A stretch of DNA of 64,000 bases from Aliiruegeria haliotis (GCF_003003255.1 NZ_PVTD01000001.1:1054001-1118000), one strand, 5' to 3'. Positions 18,637 to 27,993 are shown, counted from the stretch's first letter. Notes: generated from the sequence alone by a model not told the origin. Made by a program: numbers and translations.

Positions 18637-20094
18637 ATGTCCGATTCCCTGATCCACGATCCGAATGGCGGCATGCCGCGGCTGCTCGAAATCATGGCCC
18701 GGCTGCGCGATCCCGAGACCGGCTGCCCATGGGATATCGAACAGACCTGGGACACCATCGCCCCCTACACGATCGAGGAAGCCTACGAGGTCGCCGATGC
18801 CATCGAGCGGGAAGCCTGGGGCGAGTTGAAGGGCGAGCTGGGCGACCTGCTGCTCCAGGTTGTCTACTTCTCGCAGATGGGCGCCGAGGAGGGCCGCTTT
18901 ACCTTCGCGGAGATCGCCGACGGGATCTCCGACAAGATGGTCGACCGCCATCCCCATGTCTTCGGCAACGAGTACCGGGACAAGAGCGCGGAGCAGCAAA
19001 CGCGCGACTGGGAGGTTCAGAAGGCGAAGGAACGCGCCGCCAAGGGAGAGGCGCGCGTGCTCGACGGCGTGGCCCTCGGCCTGCCGGCCCTTCTGCGCGC
19101 CTACAAGCTTCAAAAACGCGCCGCAAGGGTTGGATTTGACTGGGACAATGCGGATCTCGTTCTCGACAAGATCCGAGAAGAGGCAGAGGAACTCGCGGAG
19201 GCTGCGGCCACAGGCGATCATGACGCCATCGAGGACGAGATGGGGGACATGTTGTTCGTGCTGGCCAACCTTGCGCGTCACCTTGGTGTCGATCCCGAAC
19301 AGGCCTTGCGGCGAACCAACGCGAAATTTGTCCGCCGATTCAGAGCGGTCGAAGATGCCCTTCACGCGAACGGCTCCAGTCCGCAGCAGGCCAGCCTCGA
19401 CGATATGGACAGCCTCTGGAACCGCATCAAGGCGGGCGAAAAGACCGACCTGCCGGGTGATACCACCCCGGAGGGCTCCCTTGCTGACCGCCTGCCGCGC
19501 GTCACCGCGACAGAGGATCTCGAAGCGATCTATGGCGACGCCATACCGACATCGCTGACCAAGGTCGTCGACCGGATCACTCCGCTCTATCGCAAGTGGA
19601 TCGAAAGCTCCCGGTTCGTCGTCCTGTCCACCGTCGGCCCCGAGGGCACCGATGCCAGCCCGCGCGGCGACATCGGGCCGGTTCTGCGAGTCGCGGACCA
19701 GCGGACCCTGCTGCTGCCCGACTGGCGCGGCAACAACCGGATCGACTCGCTGCGCAATATCGTCCGCGACCCGAGGGTGAGCCTGATGTTCCTCGTGCCG
19801 GGCAGCAACAACGTCGTGCGGGTCAACGGCTCCGCCTTCGTCACGACTGACCCGGGGCTGCTGGAGAGATTCGAACACAACGGAAAGCAACCGCGATCCA
19901 TCGTCGTCGTGAAGGTCCGGGAGGCCTATTTCCAATGTGCCAAGGCGCTCATGCGGTCGGCGCTCTGGACGTCAGGAGACACGGGCAGCAGGGTCCCGAC
20001 CGCCGGGGAGTTCCTGAAGGCCGTGGACGAAGGCTTTGACGCCGAATCCTACGACACCGGGTACGAGGACCACGCCCGCGACAAGATGTGGTGA
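18637..20094 (+). CDS. mazG: MazG nucleoside-triphosphate pyrophosphohydrolase fused to a PNPOx-like flavin domain
   Basis: ATG 18637 has GGAG at a good distance; ATG 18631 in the same frame is too close to that site. Residues 1-270 are a complete two-domain MazG: GCPWDIEQTWDTIAPYTIEE and ELKGELGDLLLQVVYFSQM in the first half, then REEAEELAEA and EDEMGDMLFVLANLARHLG in the second. Without any stop, residues about 290-485 continue as a PPOX/split-barrel protein of the FMN-dependent pyridoxamine-oxidase-like type (LTKVVDRITPLYRKWIESS, then VVLSTVGPEGTDASPRGD and LLPDWRGNNRIDSLRNI). MazG cleaves NTPs, including damaged ones. The fusion joins two normally separate proteins; no in-frame ATG, GTG or TTG lies at the junction. 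Confidence 0.9.
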   Translation: MSDSLIHDPNGGMPRLLEIMARLRDPETGCPWDIEQTWDTIAPYTIEEAYEVADAIEREAWGELKGELGDLLLQVVYFSQMGAEEGRFTFAEIADGISDKMVDRHPHVFGNEYRDKSAEQQTRDWEVQKAKERAAKGEARVLDGVALGLPALLRAYKLQKRAARVGFDWDNADLVLDKIREEAEELAEAAATGDHDAIEDEMGDMLFVLANLARHLGVDPEQALRRTNAKFVRRFRAVEDALHANGSSPQQASLDDMDSLWNRIKAGEKTDLPGDTTPEGSLADRLPRVTATEDLEAIYGDAIPTSLTKVVDRITPLYRKWIESSRFVVLSTVGPEGTDASPRGDIGPVLRVADQRTLLLPDWRGNNRIDSLRNIVRDPRVSLMFLVPGSNNVVRVNGSAFVTTDPGLLERFEHNGKQPRSIVVVKVREAYFQCAKALMRSALWTSGDTGSRVPTAGEFLKAVDEGFDAESYDTGYEDHARDKMW

Positions 20095-20125
20095 CGGACG
20101 AGGCGCACCGGCCAGCGGCGCCGGT

Positions 20126-21742
20126 TCAGGCCCCGAGCGAGGAAAGCACACCGGGCAGCGCCTCTGGGAGGTCCTCGGCGATCAACCCGGGTCCAAAGCT
20201 TCGCGCGGCCTCGACATGCATCCATGTGGCGGATTCCACGGCCCGGACTGGCCAGAACCCACGGGCCAGAAGGCCGGTGATCATCCCTGCAAGAACGTCC
20301 CCGGATCCAGCGGTCGCGAGCCACGGCGCGGCACGATCGTAGCTGGCGGCATGGACCAGCGCCCGTCCTCCCGGTTCCGCAATCACGCTGTCCGGCCCCT
20401 TGAGCAACACCGTGCACCCTGCCCGCGCCGCCGCCTCCTGCGCCGCCTCGATCCTGGAGTACGCCGGTCCGCGCTCCGGTTGCCGCGACAGGCGCTCCCA
20501 GATGTCGGGAAACAGGCGCGCGAACTCGCCCGTATGCGGCGTCAGCACGACCTTGGAATGCAGATGCGCGAAAAGCGTCGGCGGCTGGTCGGCGAAAGAC
20601 GTCAGCGCATCGGCATCCAGCACGCAGCGCCGCCGGCTCCCCAGCGCCGTTACCACCATGTCCCGCGTCGCCGCTCCGAGGCCGAGCCCCGGGCCAAGGC
20701 AGAGCGCGTTCAGCCGGTCATCCTCCAACAGAACCCCGAGGTCGGATGCGCCGTTGCAGCGCCTGAGCATAACCGAGGTCAGGTGCGCCGCACATTCGGC
20801 CATCGCCGTGCCCGGTGCCGCGACGCTGACCAGCCCGGCCCCGACCCGCAGGGCCGCCCGCGCGGCCAGCCGCGCGGCGCCGCTGCGCCCCGGCCCGCCA
20901 GACAGAACGAGCGCGTGGCCATAATCGTACTTGTGCGCGATCGGGTATTCCTCCCCGCCCTTGCGCAGAAAGTAGATATCCGGTTTCGCGAGCGCCGCCA
21001 TGTCCGACAGGTCTTCGCGCAGCCGCTCCCGCGCCAGCCGCAGCGCGCCCTGATCGAGACCGATATCGGCCACCCGAACCTGACCACACCACTCCGGTCC
21101 GTTGGCGAGCACATGGCCGCGTTTCAGACGGTGAAAGGAGATTGTCAGATCCTGCCGTGACGGGAGCTCGCCATCGTGGTCGGGATCGATGGGGCGCCCC
21201 GAATCCATGCACAGACCGGAGGGCGCGTCGACGGCGACCCGCCGCACGGTCCCTTCCGGAAACCGGGTGTCCAGTTCTCGCAGCGCCTTGTCTAGGTCGT
21301 CGGCGAGCGGCCGCGTCAATCCGGTTCCGAACAGCGCGTCGACGATCAGGCTGGGCGTTTCTTCCGCGTCCCCGTACCCCCAGCGCAGCGAAAACCGCCA
21401 GTCCCCGAACGGCACCACCGTGCCCATGCCCGCCCAGCGGTCGTGGTTGGCCTTCGCGTCGGGCGGCAACCGTGCCGGATCGCCGTAAAGGTAGCATTCC
21501 GTGCGCCAGCCGCGTTCTGACAGGAGGCGCGCGATGACGAAACCGTCACCCCCGTTGTTGCCCGGCCCGCACAGCACAAGCGCCACCGGGCGGCTGTCCT
21601 GCAACTTGGGAAAGACCTCGAACACGGCGTCGACGACACCCTGCCCGGCCCGTTCCATGAGTTCGGCGCCGGTCACCTCGCCGCTATCGAAAGCAGCCTG
21701 TTCGATGGCGCGCATTTGGGCAGATGTCAGCAGGTCGGTCAT
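20126..21742 (-). CDS. nnr: bifunctional NAD(P)HX epimerase / ADP-dependent NAD(P)HX dehydratase
   Basis: A 538-residue repair enzyme. The N-terminal YjeF_N epimerase domain (residues about 1-220) shows AQMRAIEQAAFDSG, LMERAGQG and the nucleotide loop CGPGNNGGDGFVIARLL. The C-terminal ribokinase-like dehydratase (about 240-530) shows KYDYGHALVLSGGPGRSGAARLA, LTPHTGEFARLFP and the ATP/ADP-site TAGSGDVLAGMITGLLARG. Together they return hydrated NADH and NADPH to working cofactors. It is convergent with mazG, with about 30 bases between the stops, so these two house-cleaning enzymes are neighbours but not one operon. It is divergent from glnB. Confidence 0.95.
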   Translation of the reverse strand: MTDLLTSAQMRAIEQAAFDSGEVTGAELMERAGQGVVDAVFEVFPKLQDSRPVALVLCGPGNNGGDGFVIARLLSERGWRTECYLYGDPARLPPDAKANHDRWAGMGTVVPFGDWRFSLRWGYGDAEETPSLIVDALFGTGLTRPLADDLDKALRELDTRFPEGTVRRVAVDAPSGLCMDSGRPIDPDHDGELPSRQDLTISFHRLKRGHVLANGPEWCGQVRVADIGLDQGALRLARERLREDLSDMAALAKPDIYFLRKGGEEYPIAHKYDYGHALVLSGGPGRSGAARLAARAALRVGAGLVSVAAPGTAMAECAAHLTSVMLRRCNGASDLGVLLEDDRLNALCLGPGLGLGAATRDMVVTALGSRRRCVLDADALTSFADQPPTLFAHLHSKVVLTPHTGEFARLFPDIWERLSRQPERGPAYSRIEAAQEAAARAGCTVLLKGPDSVIAEPGGRALVHAASYDRAAPWLATAGSGDVLAGMITGLLARGFWPVRAVESATWMHVEAARSFGPGLIAEDLPEALPGVLSSLGA

Positions 21743-21809
21743 GAATTCCAGCTCTTCCTGTTCTCATAGCGCCCAATTTGCAGGCAACTTGCACGGATTT
21801 TCACCTCAT

Positions 21810-21866
21810 GCACCGGAAACGACTCACGGCTATCACCGCTCGTCCGCTCTTGAATTGTTCCGGTGC
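21810..21866. promoter_or_regulatory. long-spaced inverted repeat upstream of glnB
   Basis: GCACCGGAA (21810-21818) and TTCCGGTGC (21858-21866) are perfect inverted arms separated by 39 bases, ending 55 bases before the glnB start. The GCACC / GGTGC cores resemble NtrC half-sites, but the normal NtrC spacing is about five bases, so this would be two half-sites or another factor's site. Confidence 0.4.
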
Positions 21867-21873
21867 CGTGTAG

Positions 21874-22260
<387 letters not shown>

Positions 22261-22315
22261 GCCCGTCTTCCACAGGACACCACCACTAGTACACTGACAG
22301 AGGAACCAAGGTCAC

Positions 22316-23722
22316 ATGAGCAAAGAAACTGTTCTTCAGACCATCAAGGACGATGAAGTCGAATACGTCGACGTCCGTTTCACCGACCCGCGTGGCAAGC
22401 TTCAGCACGTCACCGTGATGGCCGACCAGGTCGACGAGGATTTCCTGGAAGAGGGCTTCATGTTCGACGGCTCCTCCATCGCCGGTTGGAAATCCATCGA
22501 CGAATCCGACATGAAGCTGATGCCCGACACCGGCTCCGCCTACCTGGATCCGTTTTATGCCGAAAAGACGCTGGCCGTGCATTGCTCGGTCGTCGAGCCG
22601 GACACCGGCGAGCATTATGACCGCGACCCGCGCGGCACCGCCGAGAAGGCCGAGGCCTACCTGAAGTCCTCCGGTATCGGCGACGTGTCCTACTTCGGTC
22701 CGGAAGCCGAGTTTTTCCTGTTCGACGACGTCCGCTTCAAGGTCGACATGAACAAGGTGTCCTACGAGATCGACGCGGTCGACGCGTCCTGGAACACCGA
22801 CACCGAGTACGAGATGGGCAACATGGGCCACCGTCCGGGCGTCAAAGGCGGCTATTTCCCCGTGAACCCGATCGACGATGCCCAGGACCTGCGCTCCGAG
22901 ATGCTCTCCACCATGAAGCGCATGGGCATGAAGGTCGACAAGCACCACCACGAGGTGGCGTCGTGCCAGCACGAACTTGGCCTGATCTTCGGATCGCTCA
23001 CCCACCAGGCGGACGAACTGCAGAAGTACAAGTACGTCATCCACAACGTGGCGCACGCCTATGGCAAGTCGGCGACCTTCATGCCGAAGCCGATCGCTGG
23101 CGACAACGGCACGGGCATGCACGTCAACATGTCGATCTTCAAGGACGGCAAGCCGCTCTTTGCCGGTGACAAGTATGCCGACCTGTCCGATGAGGCCCTG
23201 TGGTACATCGGCGGCATCCTGAAGCACGCCAAGACGCTCAATGCCTTCACCAACCCGTCGACCAACTCCTACAAGCGCCTGATCCCCGGCTTCGAAGCCC
23301 CGGTCCTGCGCGCCTATTCTGCTCGCAACCGCTCTGGCTGCGTGCGGATCCCGTGGGCGGAGAACCCGAAGGCCAAGCGTGTCGAGGCCCGTTTCCCCGA
23401 CCCGGCGGCAAACCCCTACCTCTGCTTCTCGGCCCTGCTGATGGCCGGCCTCGACGGGATCAAGAACAAGATCGATCCGGGCGAAGCCATGGACAAGGAC
23501 CTCTACGACCTGCCCGCCGAAGAGCTGGCCGGTATCCCGACGGTCTGCGCCAGCCTGCGCGAAGCGATGGAGAGCCTCGAAGCCGATCACGAGTTCCTGC
23601 TCGCCGGCGACGTGTTCACCACGAACCAGATCGAGGGCTACATGGACCTCAAGTGGGAAGAGATCTACGCCTACGAGCACACCCCGCACCCGATGGAATT
23701 CAAGCTGTACTACAGCTGCTGA
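22316..23722 (+). CDS. glnA: type I glutamine synthetase
   Basis: A 468-residue enzyme of standard GSI length, starting at ATG 22316 with a GAGGAACC site. Visible signatures: [19 protein letters not shown] near the N-terminus, [12 protein letters not shown] (metal-binding glutamates), the ATP-binding [16 protein letters not shown] loop, [17 protein letters not shown], and the adenylylation segment with Tyr in [11 protein letters not shown]. It condenses glutamate and ammonia using ATP. The intact tyrosine implies control by adenylylation through GlnE, with PII from glnB upstream as the signal. Confidence 0.98.
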   Translation: MSKETVLQTIKDDEVEYVDVRFTDPRGKLQHVTVMADQVDEDFLEEGFMFDGSSIAGWKSIDESDMKLMPDTGSAYLDPFYAEKTLAVHCSVVEPDTGEHYDRDPRGTAEKAEAYLKSSGIGDVSYFGPEAEFFLFDDVRFKVDMNKVSYEIDAVDASWNTDTEYEMGNMGHRPGVKGGYFPVNPIDDAQDLRSEMLSTMKRMGMKVDKHHHEVASCQHELGLIFGSLTHQADELQKYKYVIHNVAHAYGKSATFMPKPIAGDNGTGMHVNMSIFKDGKPLFAGDKYADLSDEALWYIGGILKHAKTLNAFTNPSTNSYKRLIPGFEAPVLRAYSARNRSGCVRIPWAENPKAKRVEARFPDPAANPYLCFSALLMAGLDGIKNKIDPGEAMDKDLYDLPAEELAGIPTVCASLREAMESLEADHEFLLAGDVFTTNQIEGYMDLKWEEIYAYEHTPHPMEFKLYYSC

Positions 23723-23745
23723 TTTCACGGGACAGTGCAGAAAAC

Positions 23746-23770
23746 GAAGGGCGCCCTTGTGGCGCCCTTC
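23746..23770. terminator. strong hairpin after glnA
   Basis: A perfect 10-base stem (GAAGGGCGCC / GGCGCCCTTC) with a 5-base loop, 23 bases after the glnA stop. Upstream AAAACG and downstream CCGTTT give short A/T tracts on either side, so it can serve glnA and the convergent lipoprotein gene. Confidence 0.8.
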
Positions 23771-23821
23771 TCCGTTTCCGGTCGAAGTCGCGGTCCGCAG
23801 GTCATGCGGCCACGGCGAGGC

Positions 23822-24283
23822 CTATTCCATCGGTGCGACGTTGACGATCACCCCGCGGGCATCGGTCGTGCATTGCCACGGCAGGGTGGAGCCCGGAACC
23901 TTGACCATTACGGTCGTTCCCGTGGATCCCGCAGCCGTGCTGACCTTGGTCAGTTCCGATTCCGAAGCGCCACTCTGGGCCGCTGTCGCCATCAGGCAGT
24001 TCTGTCCCGGATCATGCAACGGCGCCGGCGGGGGCACCTCCTCGCCCGGACCGGTGAGGGTGATCATCTCGCCTTCCTCGCCGGTTTCGATCTCCTCGGC
24101 TGTAAGCCGGCCGGCCTGACCGGCGTCAGGCAGGGTTGCCGTATCCACCGTTTCCACCGTCGTGGTCGCCGTCGGTGCCACTGGCGCGCCGCTCGGGAAA
24201 ACAGGATCCGTCGGATATTCGCATCCCATCAGAGCAAGCGATCCGATGGCCATGGCCGCCAGAGGCAGTGGTTTCCGTTGCAT
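23822..24283 (-). CDS. small lipoprotein of unknown function
   Basis: A 153-residue protein starting at ATG 24283 with AGGAGACC just before it. The N-terminus MQRKPLPLAAMAIGSLALMGC is a type II signal with the lipid-attachment cysteine at residue 21. The mature part is Thr/Glu/Pro-rich to about residue 85, then carries two more cysteines (GQNCLMA and PWQCTTD) flanking a compact region. Similar proteins occur across Roseobacters without known function. Position +2 after the cysteine is Glu, so outer-membrane sorting is likely if standard rules apply. It is convergent with glnA. Confidence 0.8.
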   Translation of the reverse strand: MQRKPLPLAAMAIGSLALMGCEYPTDPVFPSGAPVAPTATTTVETVDTATLPDAGQAGRLTAEEIETGEEGEMITLTGPGEEVPPPAPLHDPGQNCLMATAAQSGASESELTKVSTAAGSTGTTVMVKVPGSTLPWQCTTDARGVIVNVAPME

Positions 24284-24360
24284 CGGCAGGTCTCCTTCGT
24301 CCGGTTCATTCGGAGTGCATACTGGCAAATTCCGACGGCGAGGATAGCCCCTAAAATCGC

Positions 24361-24534
24361 CTATTCGGTGGTGATCCTGGCTTTGACTTGCTCGGCAAGC
24401 TCCGGCGTCACGTCGAGCCCATGGACTTCCTTCGCGTGCGCGGCGGCCTCCCGAAGGATTTCATCCGTGGTCTCGGCCCGAGCCTCGAAATCGCATCCGG
24501 GCATCAGGTCACCGCATTTCAGAACCTTGGTCAT
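24361..24534 (-). CDS. DUF1059 family small protein
   Basis: A 57-residue protein runs from ATG 24534 (with GGAAAGGGA before it) to TAG 24361-24363. It begins MTKVLKCGDLMPGCDFEARA and continues with a helical EILREAAAHAKEVHGLDVTPE, which is the DUF1059 pattern: a K.L.C.DLMPGC.F.A start carrying two cysteines, then an AHA..VHG helix. The role of the family is unknown; the two cysteines could bind metal. It has the same orientation as the lipoprotein gene downstream. Confidence 0.88.
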   Translation of the reverse strand: MTKVLKCGDLMPGCDFEARAETTDEILREAAAHAKEVHGLDVTPELAEQVKARITTE

Positions 24535-24595
24535 CGCGATCCCTTTCCTTGATGTGAAGGGGCCAGTGTACCACGTACCAGTGTCTTCCCCAACG

Positions 24596-25536
24596 TCACC
24601 TGCGAGAAAGATGCACCCCGGCCAACATGCATCGCACCGACCCGCCTGCGAGCTCTATCGTGGGCACATCAAGCGGCAGAAGCCGGACACTGCGTTCAAT
24701 CACGGCGCGTTGTTCCGGTCGCAGGGCCGCCATGGCCCGGCGGGAGAGCGCAAGCACCCTGCCCTCACGCCCCTGCAACTCCAGCGCATTGGCCCCGAAC
24801 TCGGCGATCTGTTCGTTGGTGAGTTCGACAACATGCCGACCGGACTCCTCGATCCGCGCCAGGACTTGCGCGCGCCGCGCTGTGTCCACGATCATGTCCG
24901 AGCCGATGATCACGAAATCCGTCGCAATGCACATCAGGACATTGGTGTGATAGACCGGCGTGCCCGCGGTGTCGCGGGCCTCGAACGCCATCGGCTCGTA
25001 GTGGAAATGTGAACAGAACCGCTCCAACGGGATCGGATCGGCGCGGTTGGATCGGGCGACATAGGCCACCCGCTCGATATGGTCGAGCACCATCGCCCCG
25101 GTGCCTTCGAGGAACAGCCCGTCCCGCTCAAGCCCGGAATAATCCACCACATCTTGCACACGGTATTCGGCCTTCAGCATCTCGATGACATCGGCGCGCC
25201 GTTCCTTGCGCCGGCTTTCCGCATACATCGGGTAGAGCGCGACATGCCCCCCGGATGGGTCGAGAACCAGTTGTTCGGAAAGACGGAATCCGGTGTGTCC
25301 TCCCGCGTGTCGTCAAAGACATGCACCCGGATTCCTGCCTGCTCCAGCGTCTGTGCCGCGCGGGTCACTTCCCCATGCGCCGCTGCGGCCAGACCCGCCA
25401 GTGATCGCCCACCGGTGTCCTGCTGGAAAGCGTTGTCCCGTGCCGTTTCGCTGTTGAGCGAGAAATGGTTCGGGCGGATCAGGATCACCGCCGCCGGCAC
25501 CTGGACCGAACGGCGCACCGGCGGCGTGGCGTTCAC
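24596..25536 (-). pseudogene. ctlX: citrulline-utilisation hydrolase CtlX (amidinotransferase fold), frameshifted
   Basis: Two adjacent minus-strand frames together give one full-length member of about 310 residues. The upstream part (GTG 25536) holds the conserved TPDSVFPNNWFSTHPGG. The downstream part continues in another frame with LYPMYAESRRKERR, LEGTGAMVLD, CSHFHYEP, TPVYHTNVLMCI and the catalytic cysteine segment GGSVRCMLAGVHL. The break is at a run of six C on the plus strand (25247-25252); one extra base would restore HPGGHVALYPMY. Either a base was lost in the genome or the homopolymer was misread. The family hydrolyses citrulline-like guanidino compounds. It overlaps ornithine cyclodeaminase by four bases, giving a citrulline-to-ornithine-to-proline route. 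Confidence 0.82.
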
Positions 25537-26591
25537 CGCTTGGCCCCGGCCCGCAGGATCATGCCGAACAGATCGCGCGGCTCGTCCGGGTCCGCGATCA
25601 TGTCGAGGTTTTCATACCGGCCGGTCCGTTCCAACTGGTCGCGCAGCCAGCGCAGCGCCGAGAAGTCTTCGATCGCGAAACCCACGCTGTCGAAGAGCGT
25701 GACCTGACGCGCGGAGGTCCGACCCTCCGCCCGGCCGGTCAGCACCTCCCAGAGCTCGGTCACCGGGTGGTCCTCGTCAAGCTGCTGGATCTCGCCCTCG
25801 ATGCGCGTCTGCGGTGGGTATTCGACAAAGATGTCGGAACGCAGCAGGATATCCCGGTGCAGTTCGGTCTTGCCGGGGCAATCGCCGCCGATGGCGTTGA
25901 TGTGCACGCCGGCACCAACCATGTTGTCGGTCAGGATCGTCGCGTATTGCTTGTCCGCGGTGACGGTCGTGATGATCTGGGCGCCTTCCACGGCGTCTTC
26001 CGGTGTTGCGCATTCAACGATCTCGAAGCCACGACCCGCGAGGTTATCCGCACATTTGCGCGTGGCCGTGCGGTCGACGTCGTATAGGCGCAGCTTTCGG
26101 ATCCCAAGAAGCGCCTGAAAGGCCAGCGCCTGGAACTCGGATTGTGCCCCGTTGCCGATGATTGCCATGCAATCGGCATCCTTCGGCGCAAGGGCGCGGG
26201 CCGCGACCGCCGACATGGCCGCAGTGCGCAGCGCGGTCAGGATCGTCATTTCGGAAATCAGGACCGGATATCCCGAATCCACATCCGACAACACGCCGAA
26301 AGCGGTCACCGTCTGCAACCCCTCCCGCGTGTTCTTCGGGTGCCCGTTCACGTATTTGAACGCGTATTTCACTCCGTCAGAGGTCGGCATCAGCTCGATC
26401 ACCCCGACACTGGAATGCGCGGCGACGCGCGGCGTCTTGTCGAACAACTCCCAACGGGCGAAGTCCTGCGCGATGTAGTCGGCAATGCCCGACAGGCAGC
26501 TCTCGATCCCGATATCGAGCACGACATTCATCATGTCATCGACCGAGACAAAGGGAACCAGGTTCAGGGACTGACGATCGTCAAAGGACAT
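25533..26591 (-). CDS. ornithine cyclodeaminase family protein
   Basis: A 352-residue protein of the OCD/mu-crystallin family, of normal length. It shows FKYVNGHPKNTREGLQTVTAFGVLSDVDSGYP in the substrate region (split here by family-typical KYVNGHP and G..L.D...GYP parts), the Rossmann entry ADCMAIIGNGAQSEFQALAF and the second-half INAIGGDCPGKTEL with its catalytic aspartate. Ornithine cyclodeaminase uses NAD to turn L-ornithine into proline and ammonia. The coupled ctlX gene downstream and the divergent Lrp/AsnC regulator support an amino-acid catabolic role. Confidence 0.92.
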   Translation of the reverse strand: MSFDDRQSLNLVPFVSVDDMMNVVLDIGIESCLSGIADYIAQDFARWELFDKTPRVAAHSSVGVIELMPTSDGVKYAFKYVNGHPKNTREGLQTVTAFGVLSDVDSGYPVLISEMTILTALRTAAMSAVAARALAPKDADCMAIIGNGAQSEFQALAFQALLGIRKLRLYDVDRTATRKCADNLAGRGFEIVECATPEDAVEGAQIITTVTADKQYATILTDNMVGAGVHINAIGGDCPGKTELHRDILLRSDIFVEYPPQTRIEGEIQQLDEDHPVTELWEVLTGRAEGRTSARQVTLFDSVGFAIEDFSALRWLRDQLERTGRYENLDMIADPDEPRDLFGMILRAGAKR

Positions 26592-26708
26592 GTTCGGGGC
26601 CTCTTGGCGGTTGCGCGCGTGCGGGGTCTGGAAGTGAGAGAACAGGATAGCCGCGCGACAAGCCTGCCGAAATGTCAGTTCTTTACAATTTCAATAAACC
26701 AATAGAGC

Positions 26709-26724
26709 ATATTGTCAGCAATAT
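26709..26724. promoter_or_regulatory. palindromic operator candidate for the adjacent Lrp/AsnC regulator
   Basis: ATATTG-TCAG-CAATAT is a perfect palindrome with a 4-base centre, and it overlaps a second one, TCAG-CAATAT-CTGA. It lies 21 bases before the regulator start in an AT-rich stretch between the divergent ocd and regulator genes. AT-rich dyads in this position are typical Lrp-family sites. Confidence 0.6.
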
Positions 26725-26745
26725 CTGACGATATGGGAGAAAAAC

Positions 26746-27189
26746 ATGCCGCAATCCCAGGATGGAAAGCACATCCTTGACCAACTGGATCGGGATCTCG
26801 TGGCAATCCTGCGCCGTGACGGGCGGGCTCCGCTGTCGAAACTGGCAGAGATCCTCGGGGTGTCCCGTGGGACGGTGCAGAACCGGATTGATCGTATGAT
26901 CGCCTCTGGCACGCTCCTGGGATTCACGGTCCGGGTCCGCGAGGACGCGACCGATGTCATCCGCGCGGTGATGATGATCGAGGTGGTCGGCCGTTCCACC
27001 ACGGAGGTCATACGCCGGTTGCGGGGCATTCCGGAGCTGTCACAGCTGCACACCACCAATGGCAACTGGGATCTGGTGGCCGAGATCCAAGCCGAGAGCC
27101 TGAGCGATTTTGACCGCATCCTGCGGGAGGTCCGTGCCATCGACAACGTGCTCAACAGCGAAACCAGCCTGTTGCTGAGCAGTGTCTAG
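26746..27189 (+). CDS. Lrp/AsnC family transcriptional regulator
   Basis: A 147-residue regulator. Residues about 11-60 are the AsnC-type helix-turn-helix (LDQLDRDLVAILRRDGRAPL, then LAEILGVSRGTVQNRIDRM). Residues about 70-140 form the RAM effector domain (AVMMIEVVGRS, then a GNWDLVAEIQAESLSDFDRIL strand-helix). It is divergently transcribed from ornithine cyclodeaminase and ctlX, with a palindromic site between them, so the simplest model is a local regulator responding to ornithine, citrulline or arginine. That effector assignment is inference from context. Confidence 0.93.
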   Translation: MPQSQDGKHILDQLDRDLVAILRRDGRAPLSKLAEILGVSRGTVQNRIDRMIASGTLLGFTVRVREDATDVIRAVMMIEVVGRSTTEVIRRLRGIPELSQLHTTNGNWDLVAEIQAESLSDFDRILREVRAIDNVLNSETSLLLSSV

Positions 27190-27282
27190 GGACAAGCCGG
27201 CCAACCAACCCGATTGCCCCCTTGCACTCTGCGCGGCGCGCGCGTTCCATGCCGCCGAACGGGCAAGAACAGGAGAACAGGG

Positions 27283-27993
27283 ATGAGCATCGCAAGGACC
27301 GCCGTGGCCGTGGCGCTTGCCGCGGCGATGGCCCATGGCGCCGCCGCGCAGGGCCTCAAGGATCGGCTCAAGCAAGGGGCCGACATACTGAAGGACGGTG
27401 CCGGACTTGCACAGGACGGCGCGGAAGTGCTCAAGGACGGCGCCGTCGTCGTCGGCGACCGGGTGGAGGAGAGCATGAAGTCCACTGTCGACCTGATGAC
27501 AAACGAGGCAACGCCTGAGGAAACCCGCGCGGAACTCGATACCATGTCCGGGGAGACCCTTGCGCGCCTGTTCGCCGAATACCCCGAAGCCCGCACACTC
27601 TTTGCCGAGAGCGTCGGTTATGCCGTCTTCGACACCCGAAAAGTCGTGCTGGCCGGCGTCGCCGCCGGTGGCGGCCGGGGTGTGGCGGTCTCCCACGCCG
27701 GCCCTCGGACCTACATGAACATGGGAACGGCGGGCGTTGGCGTGTCGCTCGGCATCGGCGGATTCGAGACCCAGGTGGTGATCTTCTTCAAGGATGCGGT
27801 GCAGTTCCAGACCTTCATCCACAACGGTTACGACGCGACCGCGGAGGCAGGCACGTTGTTCGGCGAAGACAAGTCGAGCCTCGGGCTCCAGTGGGTCGAC
27901 GGAAGGGCGATCTTCTACCTCACCGCGCAGGGCTGGAAGGCATCGGCCACGGCCGCTGGCACACGCTACTGGGTGGATCGCTCTCTCAACTGA
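27283..27993 (+). CDS. exported SYLF (YSC84-type) domain protein
   Basis: A 236-residue protein starting at ATG 27283 behind AGGAGAACAGGG. Residues 1-22 are a signal peptide (MSIARTAVAVALAAAMAHGAAAQ). A short amphipathic region repeats LKDG/LKQG motifs at about residues 24-55. The SYLF domain follows: AVFDTRKVVLAGVAAGGGRGVAV, TYMNMGTAGVGVSLGIGGFETQVVIFF and a closing GWKASATAAGTRYW. SYLF proteins bind phosphoinositides in eukaryotes; the bacterial function is not known. The LKDG repeats resemble lipid-surface helices, which is speculation. Confidence 0.85.
   Translation: MSIARTAVAVALAAAMAHGAAAQGLKDRLKQGADILKDGAGLAQDGAEVLKDGAVVVGDRVEESMKSTVDLMTNEATPEETRAELDTMSGETLARLFAEYPEARTLFAESVGYAVFDTRKVVLAGVAAGGGRGVAVSHAGPRTYMNMGTAGVGVSLGIGGFETQVVIFFKDAVQFQTFIHNGYDATAEAGTLFGEDKSSLGLQWVDGRAIFYLTAQGWKASATAAGTRYWVDRSLN

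Noticed and set aside
20107-20125. ACCGGC / GCCGGT hairpin between mazG and nnr
   Set aside because: Only a 6-base stem right against the nnr stop codon, with no T-tract; too weak to call a terminator.
21760-21800. Possible sigma-54 promoter before glnB (two TTGCA-like words)
   Set aside because: Spacing and the GG element do not fit the -24/-12 consensus.
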